From contig JANLVI010000012.1 in NCBI GenBank assembly GCA_031363915.1, positions 62,001 to 126,000 on the forward strand: a stretch of DNA of 64,000 nucleotides, in the 5' to 3' direction. Position numbers and translations under genes: made by a program. The notes under the pieces are model-generated. The model was not told the DNA's origin. It worked only from the letters and a program-made list of their open reading frames with translations, and searched no databases. This document shows, piece after piece, positions 16,958 through 26,255 of the stretch. The first letter of the stretch is position 1. Each line of letters starts with the position of its first letter. This DNA is from JANLVI01 sp031363915. Lineage in GTDB: Bacteria; Vulcanimicrobiota; Vulcanimicrobiia; Vulcanimicrobiales; Vulcanimicrobiaceae.

Positions 16958-17938
16958 GTGCCGCCGATGGCTACGCTTCTTGAAGACTTTCGCAACGGCA
17001 AAATGCGTGCGCTCGCGCAGGCGATTTCGGCCGCGGAATCCGGCCGCGGCGCCGCGCTCATCCGCGAGGTCTTCCCGCAGAGCGGCCGGGCGCTGACGAT
17101 CGGCCTGACCGGCCCGCCGGGCGTCGGCAAGTCGACCTTGTGTTCGGCGATCGTCACCCACGCGCGTAAAGCCGGAAAAACCGTCGGCGTGATCTCGGTC
17201 GATCCGAGTTCGCCATTCTCACACGGCGCGCTCCTCGGCGACCGCATCCGCCTCACCGAGCACTTCGTCGATCCGGACGTGTTCATTCGCTCGATGGCCT
17301 CGCGCGGACACCTCGGCGGCCTCTCCGGTGCGACGGCCGATGCGGTCACGTTGATGGATGCATTCGGCAAAGACGTCGTGATCGTGGAAACGGTCGGCGT
17401 CGGCCAGTCGGAGATCGAGATCGCCGAGGTCGCCGACACGACGCTCGTCGCACTTCAGCCGGGCAGCGGCGATTCGGTGCAAGTTCTCAAGGCCGGCATT
17501 CTTGAAGTTGCCGATATCTTTGTCGTCAATAAAGCCGATCACCCGATGGCGCTCCAATTACAACGCGAGATTCGCTCGATGATGGAGATGCTGCACTTTC
17601 ACGGCTGGAATCCCGAACTCGTCCTCACACAGGCGCTCGAGGGCAAAGGCATCGCGGAACTGTGGGATGCGATCCTCGCGCACGATGCCTATCTGAAAAC
17701 GACCGGCGAGATCGCAGTGAAGCGGCGCGCGGCGTTCGATCATCAGGTACGTCAGCTCGCCCTCGGCACGCTCGAACGGAAGCTCGAGAAACAGATCGAA
17801 GCGCTCGAACCGGGCGATCGCGATCCTTATGCGGCTGCTGAAACCATTTTAGCATCGTATGGGATTTCTGGCGGCGTCGAACGGGGCGGACAGGCGCGTT
17901 CGCGTTCGGATATCCGCGCAACCGTCAAAGGCCTCTGA
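16958..17938 (+). CDS. meaB: MeaB/ArgK-type GTPase, B12 mutase chaperone
   Basis: 326 residues (GTG 16958; ATG 16967 also possible). G3E-family P-loop GTPase: Walker A GPPGVGKST near residue 53, DPSSPFSHGALLGDR switch region, ETVGVGQSE switch II, and NKAD for guanine specificity. MeaB-type proteins load adenosylcobalamin into acyl-CoA mutases and eject damaged cofactor. Its place at the head of the mutase cluster fits that role. An N-terminal helical arm and a C-terminal dimerisation region (from about 260) are present, so it looks complete. Confidence 0.93.
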   Translation: MPPMATLLEDFRNGKMRALAQAISAAESGRGAALIREVFPQSGRALTIGLTGPPGVGKSTLCSAIVTHARKAGKTVGVISVDPSSPFSHGALLGDRIRLTEHFVDPDVFIRSMASRGHLGGLSGATADAVTLMDAFGKDVVIVETVGVGQSEIEIAEVADTTLVALQPGSGDSVQVLKAGILEVADIFVVNKADHPMALQLQREIRSMMEMLHFHGWNPELVLTQALEGKGIAELWDAILAHDAYLKTTGEIAVKRRAAFDHQVRQLALGTLERKLEKQIEALEPGDRDPYAAAETILASYGISGGVERGGQARSRSDIRATVKGL

Positions 17939-17955
17939 AATTTGGAGATGATTCG

Positions 17956-18837
17956 ATGAGTACCACAGTCGCCGTCGTCGGTGTCGGGCGCATGGGCGCA
18001 AACATGGCGCGTCGCCTCAAAGATGTCGACTATTACGTGACCGCGGTCTACGACGTCGATCGCTTACGCGCCGAAGCCCTCGCACAGGAACTCGGCGCCG
18101 AAGCACCTGCGACGCTCGCCGGTGTTGCCGCGCTGAGCGACGTGATCGTTACGGTTGTCACCGACGATGCCGCGATGCGTTCGATCTTCAGCACGAGCGG
18201 CGATTCGCTTCTCGCGCCTGGCAAGATCTACATCAATTGTGCGACGATCACACCCTCCGTGCATGTCGACGTGCATGCGCTGACCAAAGCGTACGGTTCC
18301 GCGAGCATCGAGGCGTGCATGGCAAGCTCGATCCCGCAGGCGCGCGACGGTTCGCTCTACCTGATCTGTGCGGGCGATGAGGCGGCATTCCTTACCGTGC
18401 GCCCGATGCTCGAGAAATTGAGCAAAGCGCTCAAGTATGTCGGCCGCCCGGGTGCGGCCGCGCAAGTCAAAGCGCTCGTGAATATGCTCATGAATATCAA
18501 TACCGCGGGACTTGCCGAGGCGCTCGCGCTCGGCGATGCGCTCGGCCTCGATCTCACGCTGCTGCGCGAAATCTTCTCGCAGACCGGCGCGAACTCGCGC
18601 GTGCTTGAGACCGACGGACCGGATATGCAGGCGCGCGATCACGAAGCCTACTTCATGGCCGCGCACGCCGCGAAAGACTCGGGTATCGCTCTCGCACTCG
18701 CACGCGACGAGGGTCTCGAACTGCCGCTAGCAGCCGCGACGTTCGCGCAATATACCGCGATGGTCGACGCGGGGCTTGGCGAGCTCGACAAGAGCGGCGT
18801 CTCCGAACTCACGTTCAAAGATCGCCGCCCCGCATGA
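17956..18837 (+). CDS. 3-hydroxyisobutyrate dehydrogenase-family oxidoreductase
   Basis: 293 residues, beta-hydroxyacid dehydrogenase family. N-terminal Rossmann motif VGVGRMGANMARRL, substrate-binding strand ACMASSIPQARDGSL, and the catalytic Lys in AAQVKALVNMLMN (about residue 177), followed by the all-helical dimer domain. It would oxidise a beta-hydroxyacid such as 3-hydroxyisobutyrate with NAD(P)+. Lying 17 bases after meaB and upstream of a mutase with isobutyryl-CoA mutase residues, it could link valine or isobutyrate breakdown to that enzyme. Substrate specificity is inferred. Confidence 0.85.
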   Translation: MSTTVAVVGVGRMGANMARRLKDVDYYVTAVYDVDRLRAEALAQELGAEAPATLAGVAALSDVIVTVVTDDAAMRSIFSTSGDSLLAPGKIYINCATITPSVHVDVHALTKAYGSASIEACMASSIPQARDGSLYLICAGDEAAFLTVRPMLEKLSKALKYVGRPGAAAQVKALVNMLMNINTAGLAEALALGDALGLDLTLLREIFSQTGANSRVLETDGPDMQARDHEAYFMAAHAAKDSGIALALARDEGLELPLAAATFAQYTAMVDAGLGELDKSGVSELTFKDRRPA

Positions 18838-19631
18838 GTGCCTTACGCAACGTTGCATTCGATGACGGCGCCGCAACGACACTCGAACGGTGGGGCGAAC
18901 GGGGGCCCGTGTTACTCGGCGTCCACGGCATTACCAGTTCGCGCAAATCGTGGGAGCGCATGGCGCTGCACTTCGCGCCGACGCATCGCGTGTTCGCCTA
19001 CGATCAGCGCGGTCATGGCGATTCGGCGCACGTAAGGGGCCCGATGGCGCTCGAACGCAGCCTGCTCGATCTCGAAACCGTGGCGCGGTCGATCGGCGAA
19101 CGGATCGCGGGGTTGTTCGGACATTCGTGGGGCGGTGCCGTCGCGCTGCGCGGCGGGAAACGGATCGACGCGCAGCGCGTGATCGCGATCGACCCGATGA
19201 TCCATCAGGCACCCGGCACGTGGTACGGCGATTTCGTCGGCGATTTGCGCGCGGTCTTCGATCTGCCGGTCGAACAGCGCGTCGGAAAGATCCGCGACTT
19301 CTACAAATCGCTCGCGCCGATCGAGATTGAAGCGAAAATTCACGCGATGCGCAACATGTCGATCGATTCGATCGTCGAGCTCGGCGCGATCAATCGCGTC
19401 GATGCAGGCGAGTGGGATCTGCGGCCCGATGTCATCGCATACCCGAAGCCGCTCTTGCTACTTCTCGCCGATCAGGCCGACTCGGTCGTGGCCGCGCCCG
19501 ACGCGGCCTTCGTTCGCGAGCGCGGGGGCCCAAACGTCACGATCGAGGTCTTCGAAGGCGAAGGCCACAGCCTCCAGCGGACGGCGTTCGAGCGTTTCAT
19601 CGCTTCGGTGGAGGTCTTTTTGCGAGCGTAA
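18834..19631 (+). CDS. Alpha/beta hydrolase
   Basis: 265 residues; ATG overlaps the dehydrogenase stop (ATGA). Oxyanion motif GVHGITSSRKSW, nucleophile elbow GHSWGGAVAL (about residue 101), acidic residue in LLLLADQADSV and catalytic His in EGEGHSLQR. Complete triad. In this position a CoA-thioester or lactone hydrolase is conceivable, but nothing in the sequence fixes the substrate. The following ~100 bases hold two small inverted repeats and no clear promoter. Confidence 0.8.
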   Translation: MSALRNVAFDDGAATTLERWGERGPVLLGVHGITSSRKSWERMALHFAPTHRVFAYDQRGHGDSAHVRGPMALERSLLDLETVARSIGERIAGLFGHSWGGAVALRGGKRIDAQRVIAIDPMIHQAPGTWYGDFVGDLRAVFDLPVEQRVGKIRDFYKSLAPIEIEAKIHAMRNMSIDSIVELGAINRVDAGEWDLRPDVIAYPKPLLLLLADQADSVVAAPDAAFVRERGGPNVTIEVFEGEGHSLQRTAFERFIASVEVFLRA

Positions 19632-19729
19632 CTCTGCAGTACAGAGAAAGGCGCGCATCGCTCCCTTTTTAGGGAAAGCGATGGTGGTGAGTCGAAACGA
19701 TATCTGATTTCGATTTCTTGGGGGTTTCC

Positions 19730-21442
19730 GTGGCTAAAATGATCGAGCGTCCGTCGGGTCTTGGACCCGCTGACACGCCGGAGTTCGTCGAGCAGCAAGC
19801 GCGCTGGAACGACCGGTCGGCCAAATCGAAGGGCCGCAAAGGTCCGGGCTCCGGCGCGGGCGACCGCACGATCTCCGATCTGCCCCTCAAGCCCCTCTAC
19901 GGCCCAGGCGACGTCGCGCACCTCGACGTCGCGCGCGATCTTTCGACGCCTGGCGAGTTTCCTTACACGCGCGGCATTCACGCCAACATGTATCGCGACC
20001 GACTCTGGACGATGCGTCAATTTGCCGGCTTCGGCAACGCGCGCCAGACCAACGAACGCTACCATTTTCTTCTCTCGCAGGGGCAGGCCGGACTCTCGGT
20101 TGCCTTCGACATGCCCACGCTCATGGGTTACGACTCGGATTCTCCCAAGTCGCGCGGCGAAGTTGGGAAATGCGGCGTGGCGATCGACTCGGTCCGCGAC
20201 ATGGAGGTGCTCTTCGAGGGTATCGACATGGGCGCGATTACGACGTCGATGACGATCAACGGTCCGGCAGCGATTGCGCTTGCGCAGTATATTGTTGCGG
20301 CTGAGAACAAAGGCATCCCGCGAGCGAAACTCGGTGGAACGCTGCAGGCCGACATTCTCAAAGAATACATCGCACAAAAAGAGTGGATCTTTCCGCCGCG
20401 TCCGCACGTGCGCGTGATCGTCGACATGATGAAGTTCTGTCGCGATGAGATGCCGCTGTGGAACACGATTTCGATCTCGGGGTACCACATCCGGGAAGCT
20501 GGCTCGACGGCCGTCCAAGAACTCGCGTTCACGCTGGCCGACGGCTTCGCGTACGTCGAGGCAGCGATGAAGTCCGGCATGGACGTCGATTCCTTTGCTC
20601 CGCGTCTGTCGTTCTTCTTCAACTCGCACATCGATTTCTTCGAGGAGATTTGCAAGTTCCGTGCCGCACGCCGTATATATGCGCGTCGGATGCGCGACGT
20701 GTACGGTGCGAAAGACCCGAAGTCGTGGCAACTGCGCTTCCACACGCAGACCGCGGGCTGCAGCGCGACCGCACAGCAGCCGGAGAACAACATCGTGCGC
20801 GTCGCCTTCGAAGCGATGGCCGCGGTGCTCGGCGGCACGCAGTCCTTGCACACGAACTCGATGGACGAAGTGCTCGCCCTGCCGAGTGAGAAATCAGTCG
20901 AGATCGCACTGCGCACGCAGCAGGTCCTCGCCTATGAGACCAACGTCACGAACGTGGTCGATCCGCTCGGCGGTTCGTACTTCATCGAAGCGCTCACCGA
21001 TGAGATGGAGCGCGGCGCGCAGGCGTACTTCGACCAGATCGCCGAGTTTGGCGGCGTGATCGAAGCGATCGAAGCCGGTTTCTTCCAGCGTGAGATCGCC
21101 GATGCATCGTACCGGTATCAGCGGTCGCTCGAAACCAAAGATCGCGTGATCGTGGGCGTCAACGCGTTCGAAAAAGAAGAATCGCAAAAGACGATGGACC
21201 TCTTAAAAATCGGTCGCGAGATCGAAGAGGGTCAGGCTCGTGCGGTGCAATCGGTGCGTGATTCGCGCGACGGGACGGCGGTCGCCGAGGCGCTCGCCGC
21301 GCTCACGCGCGCCTGCCGCGATGAATCGGACAACGTCATGCCGCGGACCATCGCGGCAGTAAAGGCCCTTGCAACGGAGGGCGAGATCGTCGATGCGATG
21401 GTCGAAGTCTACGGACGCTACACGGAGAGAGCAGCATTTTAA
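19730..21442 (+). CDS. B12-dependent acyl-CoA mutase large subunit (isobutyryl-CoA mutase type)
   Basis: 570 residues from the GTG at 19730 (GGGGG five bases upstream). TIM-barrel catalytic subunit of the methylmalonyl-CoA mutase family without a B12-binding domain; that domain is a separate gene downstream, as in IcmA/IcmB, HcmA/HcmB and archaeal Mcm. The two residues that separate family members can be read. The Tyr of RQYAGF in methylmalonyl-CoA mutase is Phe here (RQFAGFG). The Arg of MVRNTY is Gln (IAQKEW). Phe/Gln is the isobutyryl-CoA mutase pair. The Asp diagnostic of 2-hydroxyisobutyryl-CoA mutase is Ala (SVAFDMPT). So isobutyryl-CoA/butyryl-CoA rearrangement is more likely than methylmalonyl/succinyl-CoA. 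Confidence 0.9.
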   Translation: MAKMIERPSGLGPADTPEFVEQQARWNDRSAKSKGRKGPGSGAGDRTISDLPLKPLYGPGDVAHLDVARDLSTPGEFPYTRGIHANMYRDRLWTMRQFAGFGNARQTNERYHFLLSQGQAGLSVAFDMPTLMGYDSDSPKSRGEVGKCGVAIDSVRDMEVLFEGIDMGAITTSMTINGPAAIALAQYIVAAENKGIPRAKLGGTLQADILKEYIAQKEWIFPPRPHVRVIVDMMKFCRDEMPLWNTISISGYHIREAGSTAVQELAFTLADGFAYVEAAMKSGMDVDSFAPRLSFFFNSHIDFFEEICKFRAARRIYARRMRDVYGAKDPKSWQLRFHTQTAGCSATAQQPENNIVRVAFEAMAAVLGGTQSLHTNSMDEVLALPSEKSVEIALRTQQVLAYETNVTNVVDPLGGSYFIEALTDEMERGAQAYFDQIAEFGGVIEAIEAGFFQREIADASYRYQRSLETKDRVIVGVNAFEKEESQKTMDLLKIGREIEEGQARAVQSVRDSRDGTAVAEALAALTRACRDESDNVMPRTIAAVKALATEGEIVDAMVEVYGRYTERAAF

Positions 21443-21447
21443 TCGCT

Positions 21448-21570
21448 ATGGGAAAACATCGCAAAGAGACCGAGCGTCGCACGCGCGACGTCCGCCGAAC
21501 GCTCCTGGTCGTGCGCGCGAAGCTGCGCGAAGCGCTCGAGCTGAGCCTTGCGCGTGAGGACGGACACTGA
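21448..21570 (+). CDS. Small charged protein between mutase subunits
   Basis: 40 residues from the ATG at 21448. Very basic and helical (MGKHRKETERRTRDVRRT, then LREALELSLARED). It starts five bases after the large-subunit stop, and its TGA shares a base with the ATG of the small subunit (TGATG), so it is embedded in the operon. It could be a coupling peptide or a small assembly factor. No family recognised. Confidence 0.5.
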   Translation: MGKHRKETERRTRDVRRTLLVVRAKLREALELSLAREDGH

Positions 21571-21986
21571 TGGCCGATCGACCGCTCCGCATCATCGTTG
21601 CGAAAGCCGGGCTCGACGGGCACGACCGCGGAGCAAAAGTGATCGCGCGTGCGCTGCGCGATGCCGGCATGGAAGTGATCTACACCGGGCTCTTTCAAAC
21701 GCCCGAACAGATCGTGCAAACCGCGATCCAAGAAGACGTCGACGGAATCGGACTCTCGATTCTCTCGGGCGCGCACATGACGCTCTTCCCGCTCATCGTC
21801 GAGCAGCTCAAAGCCCAGGGCGCAGCCGACATCGTGTTTTTTGGCGGCGGAACGATCCCGGCGGACGACGCGGCTGAACTCAAGGCCCTGGGCGTGCGCG
21901 AAATTTTTACCCCGGGCGCAGCGCTTTCGCAGATCATCACCTTCGTCGAGCGCGAATGCGGCAAGCGCCGCGAGCTGGTCGGCTAA
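21570..21986 (+). CDS. B12-binding small subunit of acyl-CoA mutase
   Basis: 138 residues, a stand-alone cobalamin-binding Rossmann domain. The LDGHDRGAKV segment supplies the DxHxxG motif whose His ligates cobalt in base-off/His-on binding. It is followed by the SILSGAHM and FFGGGTIP segments (SxL and GG motifs). It pairs with the large subunit at 19730-21442. Length and arrangement match IcmB, HcmB and archaeal McmB. Confidence 0.93.
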   Translation: MADRPLRIIVAKAGLDGHDRGAKVIARALRDAGMEVIYTGLFQTPEQIVQTAIQEDVDGIGLSILSGAHMTLFPLIVEQLKAQGAADIVFFGGGTIPADDAAELKALGVREIFTPGAALSQIITFVERECGKRRELVG

Positions 21987-21990
21987 GCTG

Positions 21991-23469
21991 ATGGCCGTAC
22001 GCGTTCGCTTCGCCCCGTCACCGACGGGGTTTCTTCACGTGGGCGGTGCTCGCACCGCACTCTTTAACTGGCTATACGCGCGTCGGTACGGCGGCACGTT
22101 CGTGCTGCGCGTCGAGGACACCGACGTCGCGCGTGAGCGCCCCGAGTATCGTGAGGAAATCTTTCGTGCGCTTTCGTGGTTGGGTCTCGAACACGATGAA
22201 GGCCCGACCAAAGGCGGCTCGTTCGGGCCGTACTCGCAGCGCGAACGGCTCCACCTCTACCGCGAAGCGGCGGAGAAACTCGCTGCGCTCGGCGCGACGT
22301 ATCCGTGTTTCTGCGGCACGCGCATCGATGAGAACTACGAGACGAGCGACGACGAGCCCGAGGATCCCAAAACCTCAAAACGCTGCCCCTGCAGTCAGCT
22401 TTCTCCAGCAGACGTCGCGACGAAAACCGCTGTGCTCGAAACGACGCCCGCGATGCGCATGCGCGTCGACCAAACGGCGCTGCACCACGTGCGCGACCTC
22501 ATTCGCGGCCACGTCACGTTCCCGCCCGGCGAAGTCGAGGACTTCATCATCACCAAAGCCGGCGGCGATCCACTCTACAACTTCACCAACGTCGTCGACG
22601 ACGCGGCGATGCAGATCACGCACGTCATTCGCGGCGAAGAACATCTTGCCAATACGCCAAAACAAATCGTTCTCTACAAAGCGCTCGGATTGCCGATCCC
22701 GCAATTCGCGCACTTGCCGATCATCCTCAATGCGGAGCGCAAGAAACTCTCCAAGCGCGACGGTGCGACGGCCGTGTTCGAGTATCGCAAGCTCGGCTAT
22801 CTCCCGCAAGGACTCGTTAACTTTCTCGCATTGCTCGGTTGGTCTCCGGGTGAGGACCGCGAACTGCTCACGCTCGATCAAATGGTCGAACTGTTCGAAT
22901 TCGATCGCGTGCAGAAGCACGGCGCAGTGTTTGATACGGTCAAATTGACGTGGATGAACGGTGAGTATCTCAAAACCGCGCCGATCGACGTGCTCGTCGA
23001 CGAAGTAATCGCGCTTTTGGCGGATGCGCCCGATGCCGCGACGCTCCGCACGGACCGGGCGCATGTCGCGGGCGTGTGCGAACTCTTGCGCGAGCGAGCC
23101 AAGACCATCGCGGAAATCACCGCTGCCGCGCACTATTTCTTCACGCCCGAGACGAACATCGGTTGGCAGCACGAAGCGGTATCCAAGCGCGTCGGAACGC
23201 CCGAGTCGCGGACGCGCCTGCGCGAAGTCGGCGATGCGCTTCGCGTATACACCGGCGCGTGGAATCGGGTCGACCTCGAAGCTGCCATTCGGGCCGCCGC
23301 CGCCGCGCACAACGCCAAAGCCGGCGACATGATCGGACCGCTACGCGTGGCCGTTACCGGCGTCGCCGTCTCGGCCGGAATCTTTGAGACAGTCGAACTG
23401 CTCGGCCGCGAGACGACCCTCGGTCGCATCGACGCGTTCTTCGCAGTGCACGCGGAAGCGCTCGCATGA
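21991..23469 (+). CDS. gltX: Glutamate--tRNA ligase
   Basis: 492 residues from the ATG at 21991, four bases after the mutase stop. Class I synthetase: HIGH-type motif in APSPTGFLHVGGART, catalytic-domain RVEDTD, and KMSKS-type motif KLSKRDG near residue 250. The C-terminal helical anticodon-binding domain is complete. A Cys-rich insert (CFCG...CPC, about residues 108-135) fits the zinc-binding region of some bacterial GluRS. It may be non-discriminating (also charging tRNA-Gln); glnS and gatCAB are not in the window. Confidence 0.96.
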   Translation: MAVRVRFAPSPTGFLHVGGARTALFNWLYARRYGGTFVLRVEDTDVARERPEYREEIFRALSWLGLEHDEGPTKGGSFGPYSQRERLHLYREAAEKLAALGATYPCFCGTRIDENYETSDDEPEDPKTSKRCPCSQLSPADVATKTAVLETTPAMRMRVDQTALHHVRDLIRGHVTFPPGEVEDFIITKAGGDPLYNFTNVVDDAAMQITHVIRGEEHLANTPKQIVLYKALGLPIPQFAHLPIILNAERKKLSKRDGATAVFEYRKLGYLPQGLVNFLALLGWSPGEDRELLTLDQMVELFEFDRVQKHGAVFDTVKLTWMNGEYLKTAPIDVLVDEVIALLADAPDAATLRTDRAHVAGVCELLRERAKTIAEITAAAHYFFTPETNIGWQHEAVSKRVGTPESRTRLREVGDALRVYTGAWNRVDLEAAIRAAAAAHNAKAGDMIGPLRVAVTGVAVSAGIFETVELLGRETTLGRIDAFFAVHAEALA

Positions 23470-24800
23470 ACGTGCGCGCGATCGTGCTTGCCGCCGGTAA
23501 AGGTACGCGGATGAAGAGTGCGCTGCCGAAGGTGATGCACGAGATCTGCGGGCGACCGATGCTGTGGTACACACTGCGCGCGCTCCGTGAAGCCGGGGTC
23601 GACGACATCGTCGTCGTAACGAATCCCGAGGTCGAAGCGGCACTCGCCGCGTTCGGCGTGCGCGGCGTTTTGCAAGAACCGCAGCGTGGGACCGGGCATG
23701 CGGTTCAAGTGGGCCTAGCGGCGCTCCAGGCATCTGAGGGCAGTATCGTCATTGCATACGGCGATATGCCGCTGATCGATGCGCAAACGTTTCGCGGCGT
23801 GATCGCGGCGGTCGACGACGGGGCGGCGCTGGCGCTGGTGACCGCGCACATGCCGCTGCCCTCAAATTTTGGTCGCATCGTGCGCAACAGCGGCGGAGTA
23901 GCCAAAATCGTCGAGGCGCGTGACTGCACGTCGTACGAGCTCGCGCTCGATGAGATGAACGCCGGAGTTTACGTCTATAACGAAGCCGCGCTTCGCGCGG
24001 TAATCGGCGAACTGCGCGACGATAACGCGCAAAAAGAACTTTATCTCACCGATACCGTCGAGCTGCTGCTCGGGCGCGGTGAAGCAGTCGTCCCGGTCGT
24101 AGCCGCCGACCACCGGCTGGTCTTGGGGATCAACGACCGCGTCGAACTTGCGGCGGCACGCACGATTCTCAACGCGCGCTTGTGCGAGACGCACATGCGC
24201 GCCGGCGTCACGATCGTGGATCCGGCCACGACCTATCTCGAACCCGACCTCATCATCGGCGCCGAAACGACGATCTTCCCGAATACGACGATCGGCGGCG
24301 AAACGACGATCGGCGCGGGAGCGCGCATCGGACCGAACACGCGCATCGCGTGGTCGAAGATCGCGGAGAAGGTGCGCATTACCGAGAGCGTCGTCACCGA
24401 GACGACGATCGGTGCGCGCGCATCGATTGGACCGTTCGCGCATCTGCGCGCTGGGAACGACGTGGGAACGGGAGTGCACATCGGCAACTTCGTCGAGCTG
24501 AAGAAAACGACGATGCATGCGGGCGCTAAAGCCGGACATCTCACCTATCTCGGCGATGCGACGGTCGGCGAGCGTGCGAACATCGGTGCCGGCACGATCA
24601 CGTGCAATTACGACGGGACAAACAAGCACCGCACCGAGATCGGTGCGGATGCGTTCGTTGGAAGCAATTCATCCCTCGTCGCGCCGGTCTCGATCGGCGA
24701 CCATGGGATGACCGGGGCCGGTGCCGTCGTCATTCGCGACGTGGCGGCCGGCGAGCGCGTCGTCGGCAACCCCGCGCGCGCGCTCCCGCCGGAGGCGTAG
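23466..24800 (+). CDS. glmU: Bifunctional GlcNAc-1-P uridyltransferase / GlcN-1-P acetyltransferase
   Basis: 444 residues, ATG overlapping the gltX stop (ATGA). The N-terminal nucleotidyltransferase domain begins with LAAGKGTRMKS and contains QRGTGHAV and YGDMPL. The C-terminal left-handed beta-helix (from about residue 245) shows hexapeptide repeats and the acetyltransferase active-site region (AHLRAGNDVG, NYDGTNKH). It makes UDP-GlcNAc for peptidoglycan and, if present, lipopolysaccharide. Confidence 0.96.
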   Translation: MNVRAIVLAAGKGTRMKSALPKVMHEICGRPMLWYTLRALREAGVDDIVVVTNPEVEAALAAFGVRGVLQEPQRGTGHAVQVGLAALQASEGSIVIAYGDMPLIDAQTFRGVIAAVDDGAALALVTAHMPLPSNFGRIVRNSGGVAKIVEARDCTSYELALDEMNAGVYVYNEAALRAVIGELRDDNAQKELYLTDTVELLLGRGEAVVPVVAADHRLVLGINDRVELAAARTILNARLCETHMRAGVTIVDPATTYLEPDLIIGAETTIFPNTTIGGETTIGAGARIGPNTRIAWSKIAEKVRITESVVTETTIGARASIGPFAHLRAGNDVGTGVHIGNFVELKKTTMHAGAKAGHLTYLGDATVGERANIGAGTITCNYDGTNKHRTEIGADAFVGSNSSLVAPVSIGDHGMTGAGAVVIRDVAAGERVVGNPARALPPEA

Positions 24801-24801
24801 T

Positions 24802-26142
24802 TTAGTCGTCGTCGGGCGCGACGCCTGATGCTGGCTGCATCTGGAAGTCACGGATGGATTTTGTCGACCGCACGCGGGCGAGCGCTTTGACAGGCTGGGT
24901 GAAGTCGAACATGTCGACGGGACTGTTGGCGGTCGCATCGCGTTGTCCGAGGCTCGGAAGCAAGAAGACCTCTTCGACAAAGCGCGTAAGGCTGGCGGTC
25001 TCGTAAATCGTGTGTGAGACGTAGCCCCGTTTGGCGTACGGCGAGATCGCCAGGAGTGCAACGCGCATCCCAGGACCTTCGGCATCGATTTGGATCGGCG
25101 GAACGTGATCGTACCACCCGCCCCAATCATCCCACGTAACGAAGATCGCGGTATCGCTCCAGTACTTCGAGCCGCCGATCGCGTTGACGATCGAGCTGAC
25201 CCATGCCGGACCGTTGACAGCGTAGAAACGCGCGTGATCGGAATTTCGCGCATCGGGAACAACGATGGAGACACTCGGCAGCGACCCGGCGGTGATATCG
25301 CTCAAGACGTTCGTCTCCGGCGAGTGGATGTTGCGTGCCCAGTCCGCGCCGTATCGAACCGGTAAGATCGCATCGAACGCGCTCCAAATATTGCCCGAGA
25401 CGTCGCCACCGTTGACGGCGGGGGCGTAGTAACCCCACGTGACGCCTTTGGCATCCAGTGAATCGGCGATCGTGCGATACGAGAAACAGGGAAAGGGTCC
25501 GACTCCGAGCGAGCCGTTCGCGTTGATCGTCACGGTCGTCGTACCCGACGGAGCGTCACATCCCCAGGGAAAGGCTGAGGGGACGTCCGTCAAACCGCCG
25601 GCCTGTCCGGCGATGAGATATTGGTGCTGCGTGAAGCTCGCGCTCGTCGATGATTGAAACATGCGGTCGGCGATCCCATAATTTTTCGCCAGGTCCCAAT
25701 ACGGTTGCACTTCGCTTTGGGGGACGCGTGCGTAAGCATACGTCGCAGGTTTTGGCGGCCCGAACGTACCGACTTTGTCGAATCCGTCCATCTTGCCGCC
25801 GTCGAACGAATTGATAAAATCCATTCGGAGATGGCTGGGGTCGGTGCCGTCTCCGAGCGGAACCGTTGCCAGCGGGACGTACGCACCGTTTGACGTCGTG
25901 CCGCCTGAGGCGGTGTCTGCTCCCGGGAAGCCGCTGAAGAGATTATCGAACGAGCGGTTTTCTTGCACGATGATGACGACGTGCTTGATCACGGAACCTG
26001 GTTGCACCGGAAAGAGCGGGACCGGACTCGGAACCACATTCGCCATCGACGTCGTCACCGAGGTGCCGCCGCCTCCGCCGCAACCGGTAAGGAGAACAGC
26101 GATTGCTGCGAGGCTGATTACAAAGCGTCCCGGCAGTTTCAT
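24802..26142 (-). CDS. Lipoprotein phosphoesterase, phospholipase C/acid phosphatase family
   Basis: 446 residues. Lipoprotein signal with lipobox LLTGC, then a glycine run. The phosphoesterase domain has the motif ENRSFDNLFSGFPG (metal/nucleophile region), HQYLIAGQ and the C-terminal WDDWGGWYDHVPP segment of the bacterial PLC family. It would hydrolyse phosphate esters outside the cytoplasmic membrane. A TATAAC hexamer 8 bases before the ATG (26151-26156) suggests a nearly leaderless message. Convergent with glmU. Confidence 0.88.
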   Translation of the reverse strand: MKLPGRFVISLAAIAVLLTGCGGGGGTSVTTSMANVVPSPVPLFPVQPGSVIKHVVIIVQENRSFDNLFSGFPGADTASGGTTSNGAYVPLATVPLGDGTDPSHLRMDFINSFDGGKMDGFDKVGTFGPPKPATYAYARVPQSEVQPYWDLAKNYGIADRMFQSSTSASFTQHQYLIAGQAGGLTDVPSAFPWGCDAPSGTTTVTINANGSLGVGPFPCFSYRTIADSLDAKGVTWGYYAPAVNGGDVSGNIWSAFDAILPVRYGADWARNIHSPETNVLSDITAGSLPSVSIVVPDARNSDHARFYAVNGPAWVSSIVNAIGGSKYWSDTAIFVTWDDWGGWYDHVPPIQIDAEGPGMRVALLAISPYAKRGYVSHTIYETASLTRFVEEVFLLPSLGQRDATANSPVDMFDFTQPVKALARVRSTKSIRDFQMQPASGVAPDDD

Positions 26143-26172
26143 GAAGCCTGGTTATATCACATCGCCCGGATT

Positions 26173-26201
26173 TTGAAACCTCGAATTAAGAAAGCTCTAA
26201 T
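26173..26201 (+). promoter_or_regulatory. Promoter for thyX
   Basis: TTGAAA (26173-26178), 17-base spacer, TCTAAT (26196-26201) in the AT-rich gap between the phosphoesterase gene and thyX. Predicted start near 26208, about 48 bases before the ATG. Confidence 0.55.
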
Positions 26202-26255
26202 CCGAATAAAACCTGCGTTTCATTTCGTCGTCGGGATCGCGGCTCGTGTCTGCGG

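Noticed and set aside
19632..19729. Cobalamin riboswitch before the mutase gene
   Set aside because: Only 98 bases with two small inverted repeats (CTCTG/CAGAG and CGCTCCCT/AGGGAAAGCG). Too short, and it lacks the conserved B12 box.
19472..20851. 459-codon minus-strand frame under the mutase gene
   Set aside because: It is a mirror frame of the mutase coding sequence. The GC-rich codon bias leaves long antisense frames open, and its translation has no recognisable motif.
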